The notes under the pieces were generated by a model that did no database searches, was not told the origin of the DNA, and was given only the letters and a program-made list of their open reading frames with translations. Positions 45,082-57,149 of a DNA stretch of 64,000 bases are shown one piece after another. This stretch comes from Narthecium ossifragum. Lineage: Eukaryota; Streptophyta; Magnoliopsida; Dioscoreales; Nartheciaceae. How positions within the stretch are numbered: position 1 is the first letter of the stretch; every line of letters starts with the position of its first letter. The translations under genes and the position numbers were made by a program. The stretch covers positions 11,112,290 through 11,176,289 of the forward strand of contig OY986965.1 of assembly GCA_963920575.1 (NCBI GenBank). The letters run 5' to 3'.

Positions 45082-45924
45082 AATAGCAAAAGTGGTTGTT
45101 TGTTTCCCTAGAAAATTGGCTGGAATGACTGGAAGGGAGTGTCATTCCAGTACATGGGGTGTTTGTTTCACTGGAATGGACTCTATTCCAGTCCAGGCCC
45201 ATTCCAAAACATCCTTTTTCCAACCAAATGTTTCTAACAGAAATTTGGCGAGAAACACATTCCAGCCCACTATTCTAGCACCTCTCTTTTCCAGCCTTGA
45301 AAGCCACTTTATCCCACCCGAGAGCTAGCGGAGAACACTAGCCGCCATGTCTCACGATCTTCCTTCTATGGCCTCTTTATCCCACCCTAGCCAATGAAGA
45401 TCCTCTCTGCTCTTCTTCCTCACCGCTGCCATGAGTTCTCTCACAATAGGCTCTTCCTCCTTCATCCTTCACACTAGATCTAGGGTTTCTTCCTCCCATG
45501 GTTCTCTCGTTTTGCCGACCGTCAAAAGACCACGAGATCCTCTCCTCCAACCTCAAGCGGTCGCCCTTCTTCCTCACCGATGTTGTCAAGAGGCCACGGG
45601 ACTTCAGCTGGACAAGAGACTACGGGACGAGATATACTTGGATCTCCATGGGTTGCGATCATTCGTTCCTCTCTTCCCTTCTTCCTCACCGGCACCGGTG
45701 CTCCATGAGTTGTGGCCCTACTATTTCTAATCTCAATACGAGGGAAGATCTGAGGAGCTCATCCAGCTAAGGTCTTCCTACTACTTGATCCCCATCATAT
45801 GATATTTTCCGCTCTCTATATAACGAGAACTCTTGATTTTATGCATATATTTTTTATCACAGATGCTTGATCCCCTTATATTGCTTGATCCTGATTTTTT
45901 TGCTCTCCATGTAACGAGACCTCT
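45082..45924. other. Unassigned stretch with MITE-like inverted repeats
   Basis: 45100-45300 holds inverted repeats built on one word: CTGGAATGAC with GTCATTCCAG (10-bp arms) and ACTGGAAT with ATTCCAGT. A GTTTGTTT word recurs, as in some plant MITEs, but I could not define ends. 45330-45780 is CT-rich with a 99-codon plus-strand frame (45431-45730) that matches nothing I know. I call no gene here. Confidence 0.4.
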
Positions 45925-47778
45925 TGTCACACCCCGACCCAGAGAACCTATCCAGATCGAGGCGTGAGCCACTTAAACCTATTTACATCATCAATAGGTG
46001 CAACAAATTTATATCTACAAAGTCTCCTTTATAATAATAGCACAAGAAACCTGTACATTTTACAATTTCAACTTGAACAATGACACAACTGTAAATAACT
46101 AATTATTACATTTCTCAAATGTCTACATTAAATAATATTACAAATTTTTTCGAATACAACAGGATTAAGAATCATATAATTATGTACTCAAATACATCAA
46201 CTTATACATCACAATATAAAACTTTAAGGAAGCTGTATAAGACTCCTCAAAGCTCCAAGCCCTCGATCGCCTCGATATGTCGCGCCATCTTTTAGAAGAA
46301 CACCTGAAAGAAGGAACTGCATCGACCTGCATCACGAATGCAGCCTAGGTAGGGTGAGCAACAATGCCCAGTAGGTTTCTACTCTATGACACACTCAATG
46401 AAATAGTAAACTGCAACTGTATTGTCCTTCATCCCAAGTCTAAGGTGCCACTGGAGGCATCACACCTCGTCGATCCATAATGGGCCCCTAAATAGGGTCA
46501 CCCTCACCCAAGCGGTGAAACAAGGAGGACGGCAAACACGAGCCCGGACCCAGGGTCGATGCATCGCCGCTGCACTCACCACCGAAGCTCTCACCGTACA
46601 CCACCCCTTGTACGAGGACACACGTCATGGACATCGACACATCCACACTTAGACCCTTGGGACAAAGAGACAATACAACCTCTATTCCTCAATATCATAA
46701 TTCAAATGACTATATCTAGGTTGCAACCTCGATCAACACAAGATCATAACCACACAATCTCGCCCTAGTCCTCAACTAACCAAACTCCAGTCATATGGCT
46801 AGATCCATGCTACCTGAGACCCCTGGATCGGTGATCAAACCCATCACCCGCACCTAGCCTTAATGATTTAGTGCATATAGTATGCATGAGCTTATTCAAG
46901 CAACTAGGCCTAGATGTCTATACATGACATTTCACCAAACAATAGTCCAACATGATGAGACAACATGATACGGGCTTGAATGATATATAAATAAGCATAT
47001 ATAAGCTGTCGACACACATCAAGAGGCAATAATCATCCATCCATACACAACATCATTCAACACACAGGGCACACCTTCGGCCCATTTATACTAAACATTC
47101 CAAAGGGCATCACTCCCTTGGTTAACCCACAAATAAAATATAAACGGGCGCACAGCCGGCCTTAGGCTTGAACACGATATAAGATTATAGAATTAAGTAA
47201 TTAACATGAAATTATAAGAATTGAATGGAGGAAGAACATATGGTACTAATGAATATCAATTAACGGTAAGGACAGAGTCAATAACAAAGCTTGGCATAGG
47301 ACTAAATCGAGGGCCTACATCTAAGTCGAACAATTATACATGATCAATTCCACAGAAATAAAGCCGACCTCATACAAACTAGAAGGATCGGAGAAGAAAA
47401 GTATAGAACCTACACTACGAACTTTCCTATCTAGGACCTAAAAGCTCATGTAACTCCACAAACAAGCAATATAAGCAACATGTATCACTATAGCACTTCA
47501 TAGAGGATCAATCACATGAAATTTGCAAATGAATTGGTATGCATGTTATAAATGTCAACACAGCATCACCAACCAAAAAGGGGAGTCACCAGCAAACACT
47601 CGCCCAATCAAGGATAGAGGAGAAGGACCGAAGAAGAAACTCTCGAGAAATACATGGCAACAAGAGAAGAAACAGGCAAATGCAGAAAAATCGGAGATCG
47701 AAGCATACATTTAGAGAAGGGAATGAACATCAACTACAATCATTAAATCTAAGCCACAGATGTAAGAAAGGGGAAGAA
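45925..47778 (-). mobile_element. Second family-G LTR, 5' end missing
   Basis: Starts (plus strand) TGTCACACCCCGACCC and follows 6715-7220 plus 16628-17930 closely, including GGTGCAACAA, the GGTGCAGG module and the CACTCCCTTGGTTAACCC region. Similarity to the first copy ends around 47640-47778; the LTR start with its TGTGAGGACC is not present. It runs into an integrase relic, so it is a truncated LTR. There is no El1-type insertion at the site that El1 uses in the first copy, so it shows the empty site. Confidence 0.75.
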
Positions 47779-48125
47779 CATCACCAGATTGTAGGAGGCA
47801 GTTGGTAGGAGTACGTCCATTTGCTGGAGTTCGCCTACTTCGGCGATCATCAGTCCAGATTGATGTGGTGCCATTCGAGGTTTAGCACGGCAGTTCGCAC
47901 CGTTCTTCCGATTGTTCAACAGAGGTTGTTAAGGCATCACCCACCATTCCAGACGTCACCATACAGTCCTCAGAGAGATTAGCACAGATCAAACAGAGAC
48001 TCCTGACGGCGCAGAACAAACGAGAGGGTTGGCAGAGAACAGAGGCCAGACAAGGTGGGGGCCAAGGCAGCCCTACTTCGATAGTCTGCACCAGAATCAT
48101 GACAACGTGGAGCAACGACGACCGC
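47779..48125 (+). pseudogene. Divergent gypsy integrase relic
   Basis: Readable only by comparison: CAGTTGGTAGGAGTACGTCC through GGAGTTCGCCTACTTC corresponds to the integrase stretch [22 protein letters not shown] of El1, followed by counterparts of [17 protein letters not shown] and [17 protein letters not shown]. Many substitutions and frame changes are present. It is markedly closer to the relic at 57439-57830 in El3 than to El1 or El2, so both come from one separate lineage. It lies with no attached RT. Confidence 0.7.
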
Positions 48126-48369
48126 GGCCAGAGGGAGTGAGGTGGATCTGTCCGCTAGTGGAGTTCAGCTAAGACGTGGCCGGAGGAGGAGATCTCGACT
48201 CGCGCGTCGGCGCCACTCACGACCAGAGAGAGGCAGAGAGCTCGGCGACGACGTCGACGGTCAGAGGAGGAGTTATCGCGCAATCCAGAGGTAGGGAATC
48301 TACCCAAATCCCTGATTATGACCCTTAAGATGGGTTCTGATTGCATGCTAGCTTAGGATTTTTGATGCT
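48126..48369 (+). repeat. LTR leader fragment
   Basis: GC-rich then AT-rich, carrying the AGGTAGGGAATCTACC inverted repeat (48289-48304) in plus orientation, which in the complete LTRs marks the leader region. It is probably a piece of a family-G-like LTR in the opposite orientation to 45925-47778. Its edges are uncertain. Confidence 0.45.
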
Positions 48370-50098
48370 TGATAAATAGCAAAATGCGTATAATATAACC
48401 GTCAACTTAGCTTTGTTAGTGTCCGGGCAGTGTATTACTAATAGTTTCTTAGTGTATTTTAGGTACAAGGAGTCCCAAGAATACCTCCATTGATTTGATG
48501 GTGAAAAAGGTGCAAAAGATAAAGAAAAAGTGAAAATAACCATATTTGGATCGATCCAGGATTATTTCGGATCGATCCAATATGTTGGATCGATCCACAA
48601 TAAAGTTGGATCGATCCATACCTTCCTTCCAGATACCCATATTGGGGTTTGCACGTTGGATCGATCCACTGTAAATTTGGATCGATCCAACAACCATTTC
48701 CAGAGAACACCATTTTAGCCATTGTACAATGGATTGATCCAGACTTGTTTTGGATCGATCCATGTTCCTTTTTGGATCGATCCAGATCAGTCTGGGTCGA
48801 TCCAAAACCCCTTTCCAGAGCCTCTTTTACAGTTTTGGACATTGGATCGATCCAAACTCACAGTGGATCGATCCAAGCCGTTAGAAACTCAAATATTTAC
48901 ATCTTGGATCCATCCAAACCTATTTAGGATCGATCCAAGACCGGCTGACGGGTTGAAACGGACGGTTCAGATCTAATCTGATGGTCCACAACCTATGGCC
49001 TATAAATAGGGATGTTGATTCTTATTTTGGGATCCTTTTTTCCATCTCTTTCCAGCTCTTCTTCAGCCTTCTCCCCTTATTTAAGCTCTTGAGATTTCTA
49101 CTCTAATTCTTAAGCATTTAGGACTCCAAAGGTTGGATTTTGATGGAGAAGATGGGTCAAGCCTCCTCTTCCATGAATCTCCTATCTAAGATGAGTAGTT
49201 AAACCCTTTCTCCTTGGGAATTCCTTGATGCCTTAGGATTTGTTTCTTAAATTTCTCTTTTTTTTCTTGATGTAATGACTCTTTGAGATAGTTTTTGTAT
49301 GAATTCATATTTAATTCCATATTTCTATAATGAAATCCATTGTTGAATGGTTTGATTACCTCTTCTTGTATGTGATTGTATAGATATTATATGTTTGATA
49401 GGTAATTGACTTAATTCCTCAAAGAATAGGTCATGCTAGAACCATGGCCATCTATCTTGGAGGGATCTTTGTTCTTAGGATAGGATCTTGAGGTGCTAGA
49501 ACCATCCCAAGTCATCACTATCCTATTTACAATTCATGTCTTCGATGATGGGTTGGAGTGAGATATTAAACACATCTTAACCCAATACGTTATTCATACA
49601 AAGCCTTGATTAATTGCCAATAATATGACCTTAACCCGGCGATTGTTGAGCTATGATCGAATTAAAGCCTCGATCATGGATCTTAACCTTGTAATTCGCC
49701 GATGAGATGTCGTTTTATCCTAACCCGACATCTCATTAGCGGCGAGTGATACTAATCCTACGCTCGTCGATCTCCAATTTAGACCATCTCCTTGAGTGTC
49801 ATTCATCTTGATTCATAGAGAAAATATTTAGACTCTAATTCGGATTGGAATTCCCTAGGATTTCTATCTCAATAAATATTAGCCTTAATTGCTTTTACAG
49901 TACTTTAGTTAGAATAACCAAAGAATCAACCATATTGTTTTCAACTATTGTAGAGATTATATCACATTTACTAATTCGACCATCCAATTCCTCGAGGACT
50001 CGACCCGTGCTTCCACTAACTACATTGTAGTTAATTAGTAGTCCGGTAATTTGTTTTGATCGCCTTTAATATACTTGACGACACATTTTAAGACGCGT
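48370..50098 (+). mobile_element. TGATAAATAG-type LTR with start of its interior
   Basis: The LTR begins TGATAAATAGCAAAATGCG and ends near 50098 (GACGCGTA), followed by a primer-site-like TGACGCTGTTGCCGGGGA (50105-50122). The end CTTGACGACACATTTTAAGACGCG parallels the LARD LTR end TTTAACGACACGTTTGTGAGCG. A TATA box TATAAATAGG lies at 49001, directly after a 14-site palindrome array (48545-48945). The interior is cut off at 50398 by another LTR. I place it with the LARD in one Athila/Tat-related group. The exact 3' end of the LTR is approximate. Confidence 0.72.
48545..48945 (+). repeat. Fourteen-site GGATCGATCC array in seven pairs
   Basis: Fourteen GGATCGATCC-type sites (three with one change) sit directly upstream of the TATA box at 49001. 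They form seven pairs. Within six pairs the start-to-start distance is 21 bp or 20-21 bp; gaps between pairs are less regular. Flanking bases often extend the palindrome to TTGGATCGATCCAA. The spacers share no other sequence. Confidence 0.88.
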
Positions 50099-50104
50099 AA
50101 AAAA

Positions 50105-50398
50105 TGACGCTGTTGCCGGGGAATTAGATTAATTGAATTACCTAGTCAATATAACTCTTTACAATTAGTTTGTTTTTCGTTTATTGTATTCCAAAATAAC
50201 AAAAAGAATTTTTTTCACATAGCTATTTCTTTACATTTGTAGGTGAAACTTCCGAGCGGTGAAGCAAATCATCTACGGATCAAGACCAAAGAGTTCTTGG
50301 ACCAGCCCACTATAAAGTATCTCTAACTTTGTGCTGTCTTGTGTGAATAAATGAAGACGACCCCGAATTAGATATTACTTTTGCAAGCATACTTAGAT
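50105..50398 (+). other. Primer site and leader of the TGATAAATAG element
   Basis: Primer-site-like TGACGCTGTTGCCGGGGA, then AT-rich leader. TTCTTGGACCAGCCCACT at 50293-50310 also occurs, as CTCTTGGACCAGCCCACT, at 22650-22667 in the LARD leader, at a comparable place after the primer site. No coding frame is seen. Confidence 0.65.
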
Positions 50399-52063
50399 TG
50401 TGAGGACCTGCCCCTCCACTCCTAGGTCGACCGTCTGGTCGGCCCCGTGGCTCGTTGTGGACCGCAAGGGTAATTTGGTAAATTACACCTTGTTGGTTTG
50501 TTTCACACTCGCGTGTGCACACACTGACCGTATTTCTGTAAATGTTTGATTAGAACGGTTAGGTGGATCCGGGACCGAAGGATCCTGGCTTGGGCTTGTG
50601 TTTTAGCCCAAGTCTAGCTTTCTGGACAAAGGGGATCGATCTTCCCTTGCTAAGGAGATCGATCTTTTAGTGACAGAAAGTTAAGTCAGTTCGTCATGAA
50701 AGATCGATCTCTTTTTGAGAAGAGATCGATCTCTCATAAGTAGGTTCATCCGTCTATAGAACGAACAAAACCCTCTTCTTTGATTCTTTTTCAAATCGGC
50801 GTTCTTGAGTTGAGATCCGGCTAGATTTGAAGGAGATTGAGGACGATCCAAGGCTCAGCAGCTGGGATTGAAGCTGCTCTAGTCTAGGTAGGGATCTTAC
50901 CTACTTGTTTTTCCGGATTTGTGAGGTTTGAGTTTGATTGTGGTTAGTTTTGATTAGATCTGATTATATACATGTTTGTTTTCAATGAAATCTTCGGGTT
51001 TGGACTCATGGTCTTTCGTACTACCAGATCCCAAGGTTTTGTGGGATTTGGTGGAGTTTTTCGGCAGTATTTCTTGCCGACGGTCCGCCGATGAACCCAT
51101 CCGGATCGATCTTTCTTGAGGAAAGATCGATCATTTGTGGGACGTCATGCCCAGCCCGAGCGGGATCGATCCTTCTGTTGGAGAAGATCGATCCTTGCTT
51201 AGCTGGCATGGGGGGGTCCGAGTCATGAAGAAGATCGATCCTTCTGGTGGAGAGGATCGATCTCTTTCGATTGACTAGGACGAGATTTCCCAAACACTAA
51301 GAAGATCGATCTTCTTTGGTAGAGAGATCGATCTCTTTGGTGGCTGAGAGGCGTTTTCATTGGGTTTGCCCGCGGGGCTTCGCGTGTGTGATTTTCTTTA
51401 CCGCTTTATAACTTATACATAATCTTGAGCATGTTAGCCCCATAATGAGGGGTAGTGGTGAACCGGGAGAGAAACGACTCCCGGGATGTTTAGATAGCAT
51501 GTTGTACTGTTAGTCTTCTTTGTCGGGGTTGCTTCCCATAACATGTTGTCCTTTGGCGGACTGGTTGCAGTTGGTGGGGTTACCACTGTAGCAGTTCCTT
51601 GGTTTGTTTTACTGTTCACCACCCTGGGCTGGCAGGGTGCGAGCCTAGACCATGTTTCTTTAATCAACACATATGTTGCATGCTTATCTGCTTTCATGCG
51701 TATGTGCATAACATGCATCTGGTTGTGCATTAGTTGCATAAGGTTAGGGTGCGAGCGATTTGTAGGTCGCCGTCCCAATGCTTGGAAGCTCGGATTTAGC
51801 CCTAGGACCAGGGTTGGGTAGCTTGGTCCATGTTTGAATGGTGGTGTTCAGTCAATTTCGATGATAGGCCTAGATGACTTGAACACCTGTTGATTGATGA
51901 TTTTTAGAGGTCGTGTCGGCCTCGAGCCGAGTGTTGAGGTGTAGCCGGTATCCGGTGATCTACGACTCTTGAGTAGAGTGTGTGCCTACTCAGCGGTGCC
52001 ATTTCCTGCCTGTGAATCTGCAGTGTTGGTTTCCTGTGTTCATGGACACTCGGTGTGGTTAAA
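50399..52063 (+). repeat. Chromovirus LTR, 3' end missing
   Basis: Starts TGTGAGGACCTG and carries the GGTAATTTGGTAAATTAC block, paired palindromes (50630-50745 and 51105-51335) on both sides of a TATA-like CTATAGAAC (50754), the AGGTAGGGATCTTACCT inverted repeat (50886-50902) and the TTGTGCATTAGTTGCATAAG module. It breaks off near 52063 at GGTGTGGTTA, before the GAGCTTAGTGCTC module. It resembles El4 and El2 more than El1. Confidence 0.8.
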
Positions 52064-52388
52064 CAATGATTTAATATTTATATACCTTAATTTGAAAAAT
52101 GTTAAATTCAATATTTAGATGTTTTTGTACTCACGATCGATGAGACGGTTGATGCACGGATCGACTATGGAGACTGGAGGTTGATGCATGGATCGACCGC
52201 GGAGACTAGTGGATCAACCGCGGAGACTGGCGGACGATTCACCGATCGACCACGGACTGTGACTTTTTGAGAAGAAGCGACGGTCGAACGTAGCATCGAC
52301 CCTGAAATATGCTTTTCAGAACAGAGGCCGACGGTCGACCGCGGAGCCTAAAGGTTGATGCGATGGTTGATCCGAGATATATTTTGAG

Positions 52389-54915
52389 TGTGAGGACCTG
52401 TCCCTCTACCCCTGTGGCTCGTTGTAGACCACAAGGGCAATTTGGTAAATTGCGCCTTGTTGGTTTGTTTCACACCCGCGTGTGCACACACTGACCTTGT
52501 TTGTGTCAGTGCTTGATTAGAATGGTTAGGTGGACCCGGGATCGGAAGATCCCAGCTCGGGCGCGCTGAAGCTTGCTTTTGGGCAGCTTACGACCCTTGA
52601 GCGATCGATCGCTTCGAGGAACGATCGATCGGACTCGTGAGCGAGTCGGTGGGTTTTTAACCCATTCGGATCGATCCAAAGCCTTTTTGGATCGATCCAA
52701 CCTATCTTGGATCGATCCATTTTGGCTTGGATCGATCCGGGCACTGCGCAGGGCAGTTGGGTTTGCAGCAGAGCTGTTGAACCCCCGTCGTCCTCCTTTG
52801 TCAGGGAAGAGAGGACCTCTCCTCCCTTTTCCTCACCTTCCCCTACCTTCCCTGACCTTCCCCTACCTTCTCCTTCTCTTCTCTTCCTCTTCTTCCTTCT
52901 CTTCTTCTCCTTGGCTGTTTCTTCTTCCCGCAAGCAGAGCTTGCTCTGTTTTTCTTCCGGCAGCCCACCTTCATCTCATCCGTTCTCCCTCCTCCGGCCA
53001 CCGTTTTGGGCGTTCTAAAGCTTGTTGGATCCGTGGAGACGAGAGGAAGCTCCCTGAAGTGGTTTGGAACCTTGTTGGTGATCAACTCGCGGGGAATCAG
53101 CCGAGGAATGCGCAGTTCGGTAGGTGTTCTACCTACGAGAGTGATTAATGGGTTTGGTTAGATCTAGCCGTTAGATCTTGATGAAATTGTGTTGTTGGAT
53201 GCATCTTGTATGTTAGAATAACTGATTTAAGTTTCATGTTAATCAGTTGAGATTTGAGTAGGATTTATGCATGATTAATCTCGGATTTTCCGGTTTTCTG
53301 CTGTTCTTGAAGAACAGCCGGCTTGCGGCGCGTTTCCCGGCTTGTACATGTATGATCTTGGTTTTTGATAAACATGATAGTTGTAGATCTCTCAGTTAGC
53401 TTTCCATTCCATCTTATTTCATATTTTTCCGATTTTTCTACGAAGTTTGGTGATTTTTCTCGTGGCCTGCGACGAGGCTGATCTGAAGCTGGTATGAGCT
53501 TTGGATCGATCCAAATTGTTCCGGATCGATCCAAAGTTGGCTGATGGCGTTTTATGGGTTGGTTTGAAGCTTTGGATCGATCCAAATTGTTTTGGATCGA
53601 TCCCAAGTTGGCTGATGGCGTTTTATGGGTTGGTTTGAAGCTTTGGATCGATCCAAATTGTTTTGGATCGATCCCAAGTTGGCTGATGGCGTTTTATGGG
53701 TTGGTTTGAAGCTTTGGATCGATCCATATTGTTTTGGATCGATCCCAAGTTGGCTGATGGCGTTTTATGGAGTTTTGATTAGCTGTTTTGAGTATAATAT
53801 TATAAGCTCGGATTATAATAGTATATTTTACTGTTCATCAAAGTTTTCGGGGTTGCTTCCCGTTGCAGGAGTCCGCGGTTGACGGTCGTGGTACCGTCGT
53901 AATGCCGGGACCCGCTGCGGATCGGCTGGCAGCGGTTGGTAGTACCGCTGCAGCGATCCTGTTGGACTTGTATGATGCATTGACATACTGTTGCATGCCT
54001 ATTTTCCTCTTGCTTGTGTATGTTCATAGCATGCATTCTCTGTTGTGCATTAGTTGCATGGTTAGGGCGTGGGTGATTTGTGGATCGCCATCCCGAGGCT
54101 GGAAGCTCGGATTTAGCCCTAGGACCGGGGTTGGGTAGTTAGGACTCGGTTCGAATTGTGGTGTCCAGTCAAACTTGATGATAGGCTTAGATGACTGGTA
54201 CACATGTTGCTTGGTGATTATAGAGGTCGTGTCGACCTTAAGTCGGATGCTGAGGTGTAGCCCGTGTTCCACTGTGTTGACCCTTGAGTAGAGGGTGTGC
54301 CTACTTAGCAGTGCCATTTCCCGCCTGCAGTGCCGGTACCTGCTTGTGGGCCAGCAGTGTTGTTTCCTGATACTGAGTGCGACCAGACATGTGACCAGCT
54401 CGGCTGGAAGACCATGATCGTGGGCCTCAGGGACACACGGTGGGGTTATGGGAGCCCTGTATACACCCAGGTCTTACTTGAGGACGACACTCTTGCGTTC
54501 CCCTTCCTTCTGTGTGACGTAGTGTAGAACCCTACTGAGCTTTATGCTCACTCCTACCCGGGCTGCGTTTGCAGGTGCAGGCGCCAGCTCTTCTTCAGTA
54601 GCCCCTACCGGGCAGGTGTTTGGTGGCGCGGCGGCGTCTGGCGGGGTTTGAGGACCGGTGATCCCTTCTACACTTTTGTTATAGTTAGTCTCCTACGGGA
54701 GTATGATGTATAAACTGTTGTAACCCCTTATGAGGTTTTGGATTATTATATTATATTTGTTGAGGTTTAAATTTGTTGTAATATTCAGGGTTACTTATGA
54801 ATTGAATTGTGAAATCAGTATGTTGGGGGAACCCCTCGCCTTTATTTCCGCATTTAGTTAGGTTCCGGTTCGCGTCGCCCGGCCCGGTTGGGCTTTCGCG
54901 GGTCGGGGCGCGACA
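52389..54915 (+). repeat. El3 5' LTR
   Basis: Ends TGTGAGGACC and GGGGCGCGACA. Contains GAGCGATCGATCGC and GGATCGATCC sites (52595-52745), a CT tract (52815-52925), the GGTAGGTGTTCTACC repeat (53119-53136), four tandem 71-bp units each with a palindrome pair (53498-53770), a GCTTCCCGTTGCAG acceptor-like site (about 53855-53869), and CTCCTACGGGAG (54690-54701). Confidence 0.93.
53498..53775 (+). repeat. 71-bp tandem repeat, four units, in El3 LTR
   Basis: Unit starts fall at about 53498, 53569, 53640 and 53711, exactly 71 bp apart. Each unit has two GGATCGATCC-type sites 20 bp apart followed by AGTTGGCTGATGGCGTTTTA. The same array is at 60355-60632 in the 3' LTR. The El1 LTR lacks it at the matching place. 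Confidence 0.9.
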
Positions 54916-54918
54916 GCT

Positions 54919-54930
54919 TGGTATCAGAGC
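54919..54930 (+). other. El3 primer-binding site (Met tRNA)
   Basis: Perfect TGGTATCAGAGC, three bases from the LTR end. The leader continues to about 55090. Confidence 0.95.
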
Positions 54931-55090
54931 AGGCTGTAGGTCCCAGGGATAGGATTAGGCTTGCGGTTAAGGTTTGAGTGTGGAATGGGATAGTTCTAGG
55001 TCTAGAACATCCTTGCATGGCTGTTTGCGATTGTGTGATATGTTTCCGCTTTATTGATTGTTGCCTGTTTTGTTGCTTTCCGGATGTGAC

Positions 55091-56950
55091 ATGACGTCTC
55101 AGGGGGAGATGTGCATGCACGCCGGTGTCGTCCGTTCCCTCGCCTGACAGTCTCCCCCCGTGCTGGAGATGAGCGAGTAGGGGATTGGACGTGTGTTGCC
55201 TTTATACTCTTGGAATCCTGAGAGGTGGGCTCGTAGTGGCCCAGGGACGATGTTGGAGATCCTTCGACAGTAGAGGACTGATTGGAGGAGGTGTCCCGGA
55301 TCCCGGATGTTTTGGACATCCTGGAGTATCGCTTGCTTGGGAAGCTGTTGTTTTCCTGCCTTCCCAGGAAGCGATTCGTAGTGGCGCTTGTCGGGGCCAC
55401 TAGGGACACTGTTGGTTGTGTGTTGAGAACAGTTCGCGTACTGTTCTTTGGCACCTACCCTTGGAGGGTGGTGCAGTTGGGAGTACCTTTCTCTGTTCTT
55501 GGTACTCGCACCGCGTGGTAGCACGCGGGTTGGTTGGATCACCTGGCTCGGTATGCTGGAGCGACAGCGGGGGACGCCCTGGGCTGTACTCCGGATACTG
55601 AGACAGATGACTTGAGGGTTGACACCGGGCAGTTGGCCGGTGGTCGTTGTGAGTTTCGGGGTTGTCGTTCCTGCTTCTGGGGAACGGCAGGGTAGCCGTT
55701 GGCAGAGGCAGAGGTTTCAGCATCAGCGACAGCCGTGGCAGCAACAGCGTCGTGCCGGTTCTTTGAGAGGTAGCCTGGACCGTCATACTGAGAGGTAGTC
55801 CACCGGGTGCTCGAGTGCTAGCCGTTGTTGGTCTTTCCGCCGACGGTGCTGGTTGCGAGGGGCGCTGGGCGCTTACCGCAGAGCAGTCGGGCGTGACGCA
55901 CGGTGTGGGCCAGAGCGGTGGACTAGTGCCTCAGTTGGGGCAGGTACCTGGGGCAGATGCAGGAGTGGTAGCTTTAGCAGCAGCCAGTTTCAGAGCCGCC
56001 ACCTTCAGCTTTCGGAGCTTCTCGCAGCTTGCGTTTTCCTTTGTGGCTCTGGGTTTTCACCCTTGCGACTCGTCCCTATGTAGCCGTGCCGGCATGGGAC
56101 CTGAGTCGAGTGTGGCTTGAGAGTAGCCACCGATTGGGACAAGAGCTTGGGTTGGTTGCTCTTGTCGGGGCGTTTGTTAGAGGTTGGGAACCTCTAGGTG
56201 TCCGTCGCCCACGTGTGGTGCACGTTGGGGTTCGACGGCTTCCTCGGTTGCGTCGGTTGGTTGCGCACCGGGTTGTGCTTCCTTGGCCGTGGGAAGGTGT
56301 CGTGAGCACACCTAACGGCGCTGTTTCGCTCTCGTTGAAGATCGCGGTTCGGCGATTCTTCTGCTTGTCGAGAGCTGGGGTTTGTTCACCGGCTTGTAGT
56401 GAACTCCTTCCCCGTTGGTTTCGAGGGTGCTCTGGAGAGCAGCTTTCCCCTCGTGTTGTTGTTGTTTGTGCAGCTGTCCTTCTTGAGAAGCTTTCTGGTT
56501 GCCGCCTTCGCGGGACACCGAGTTCGAGGTAGAGATTCCTTTGGGCGGTTGTGAGCGCTGCGAGTTTGCATGTGGATGCCAGCAGCATTTGGAGAGTCGA
56601 GGACTCAGTCGGCCGAGTCGGTAGCTCGGGACTTCGTTCGCCCAGGTGTGTTACCTCAGAGTGTGTTCCAGTTCTCATTGTGGATGGTTCCCTCCATACA
56701 TGCATGGGCGTCAGGAAGCTAGTCACTGTTGCAGCACAAAGTATGCGTCCGCTGCAGTGTAACTATGATGTGTTAGCAGTTGAGAGACTTGTCGACCCCT
56801 TTAGAGTTTGACCTTCGCATCGACTACACCAGCTGAGGATTCGGGATTGCGACATCCCGGAGGCAGCCTTCCGTACGAGGTACGGACTGTACCAGTTCAC
56901 AGTGATGCCGTTTAGTCTGACGAACGCACCAGCGGCAGGCAGATAAATTG
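55091..56950 (+). pseudogene. El3 degenerate gag and RT scrap
   Basis: ATGACGTCTCAGGGG near 55091 stands where gag should start, but stops follow within about 20 codons. A Gly/Arg-rich stretch (GRGRGFSI-like, near 55690-55760) and a corrupted zinc-knuckle area near 55840 suggest gag. From 56815 to 56945 a scrap of RT is clear, corresponding to [19 protein letters not shown] and [14 protein letters not shown]; the catalytic FVDD box is absent. Everything between is too altered to align by eye. Long frames on the minus strand here (56076-56726) are shadows. Confidence 0.6.
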
Positions 56951-57149
56951 ATTCAGCCGGGCTCGACACAGATGTGCGACATAAGAGGTTGAAGACGGTG
57001 TTCAAGATTCAGTAGAGGCATCTCCAAAACTGCAGGACAGGTGACCAGAGTGACCAGGAGACCGGAGCTTTTGCCTTAAAGTCACTGAGTCAGTGCCTTT
57101 AAGGGTATTAGCCATCAGCAGTGGTTAAAGAGGCTAGAGCAGATTTGGT

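Noticed and set aside
45431..45730. 99-codon plus-strand gene
   Set aside because: CT-rich, no known domain, no supporting promoter or splice context, and neighbouring frames are also open.
48545..48945. CRISPR-like array
   Set aside because: Regularly spaced short repeats, but the repeats are 10-14-bp palindromes with spacers of about 11 bp in a plant LTR. No cas genes, and the repeat is far too short.
56076..56726. 216-codon minus-strand gene in El3
   Set aside because: It runs opposite to the degraded gag-pol, has no recognisable domain, and is likely an antisense shadow of GC-rich decayed sequence.
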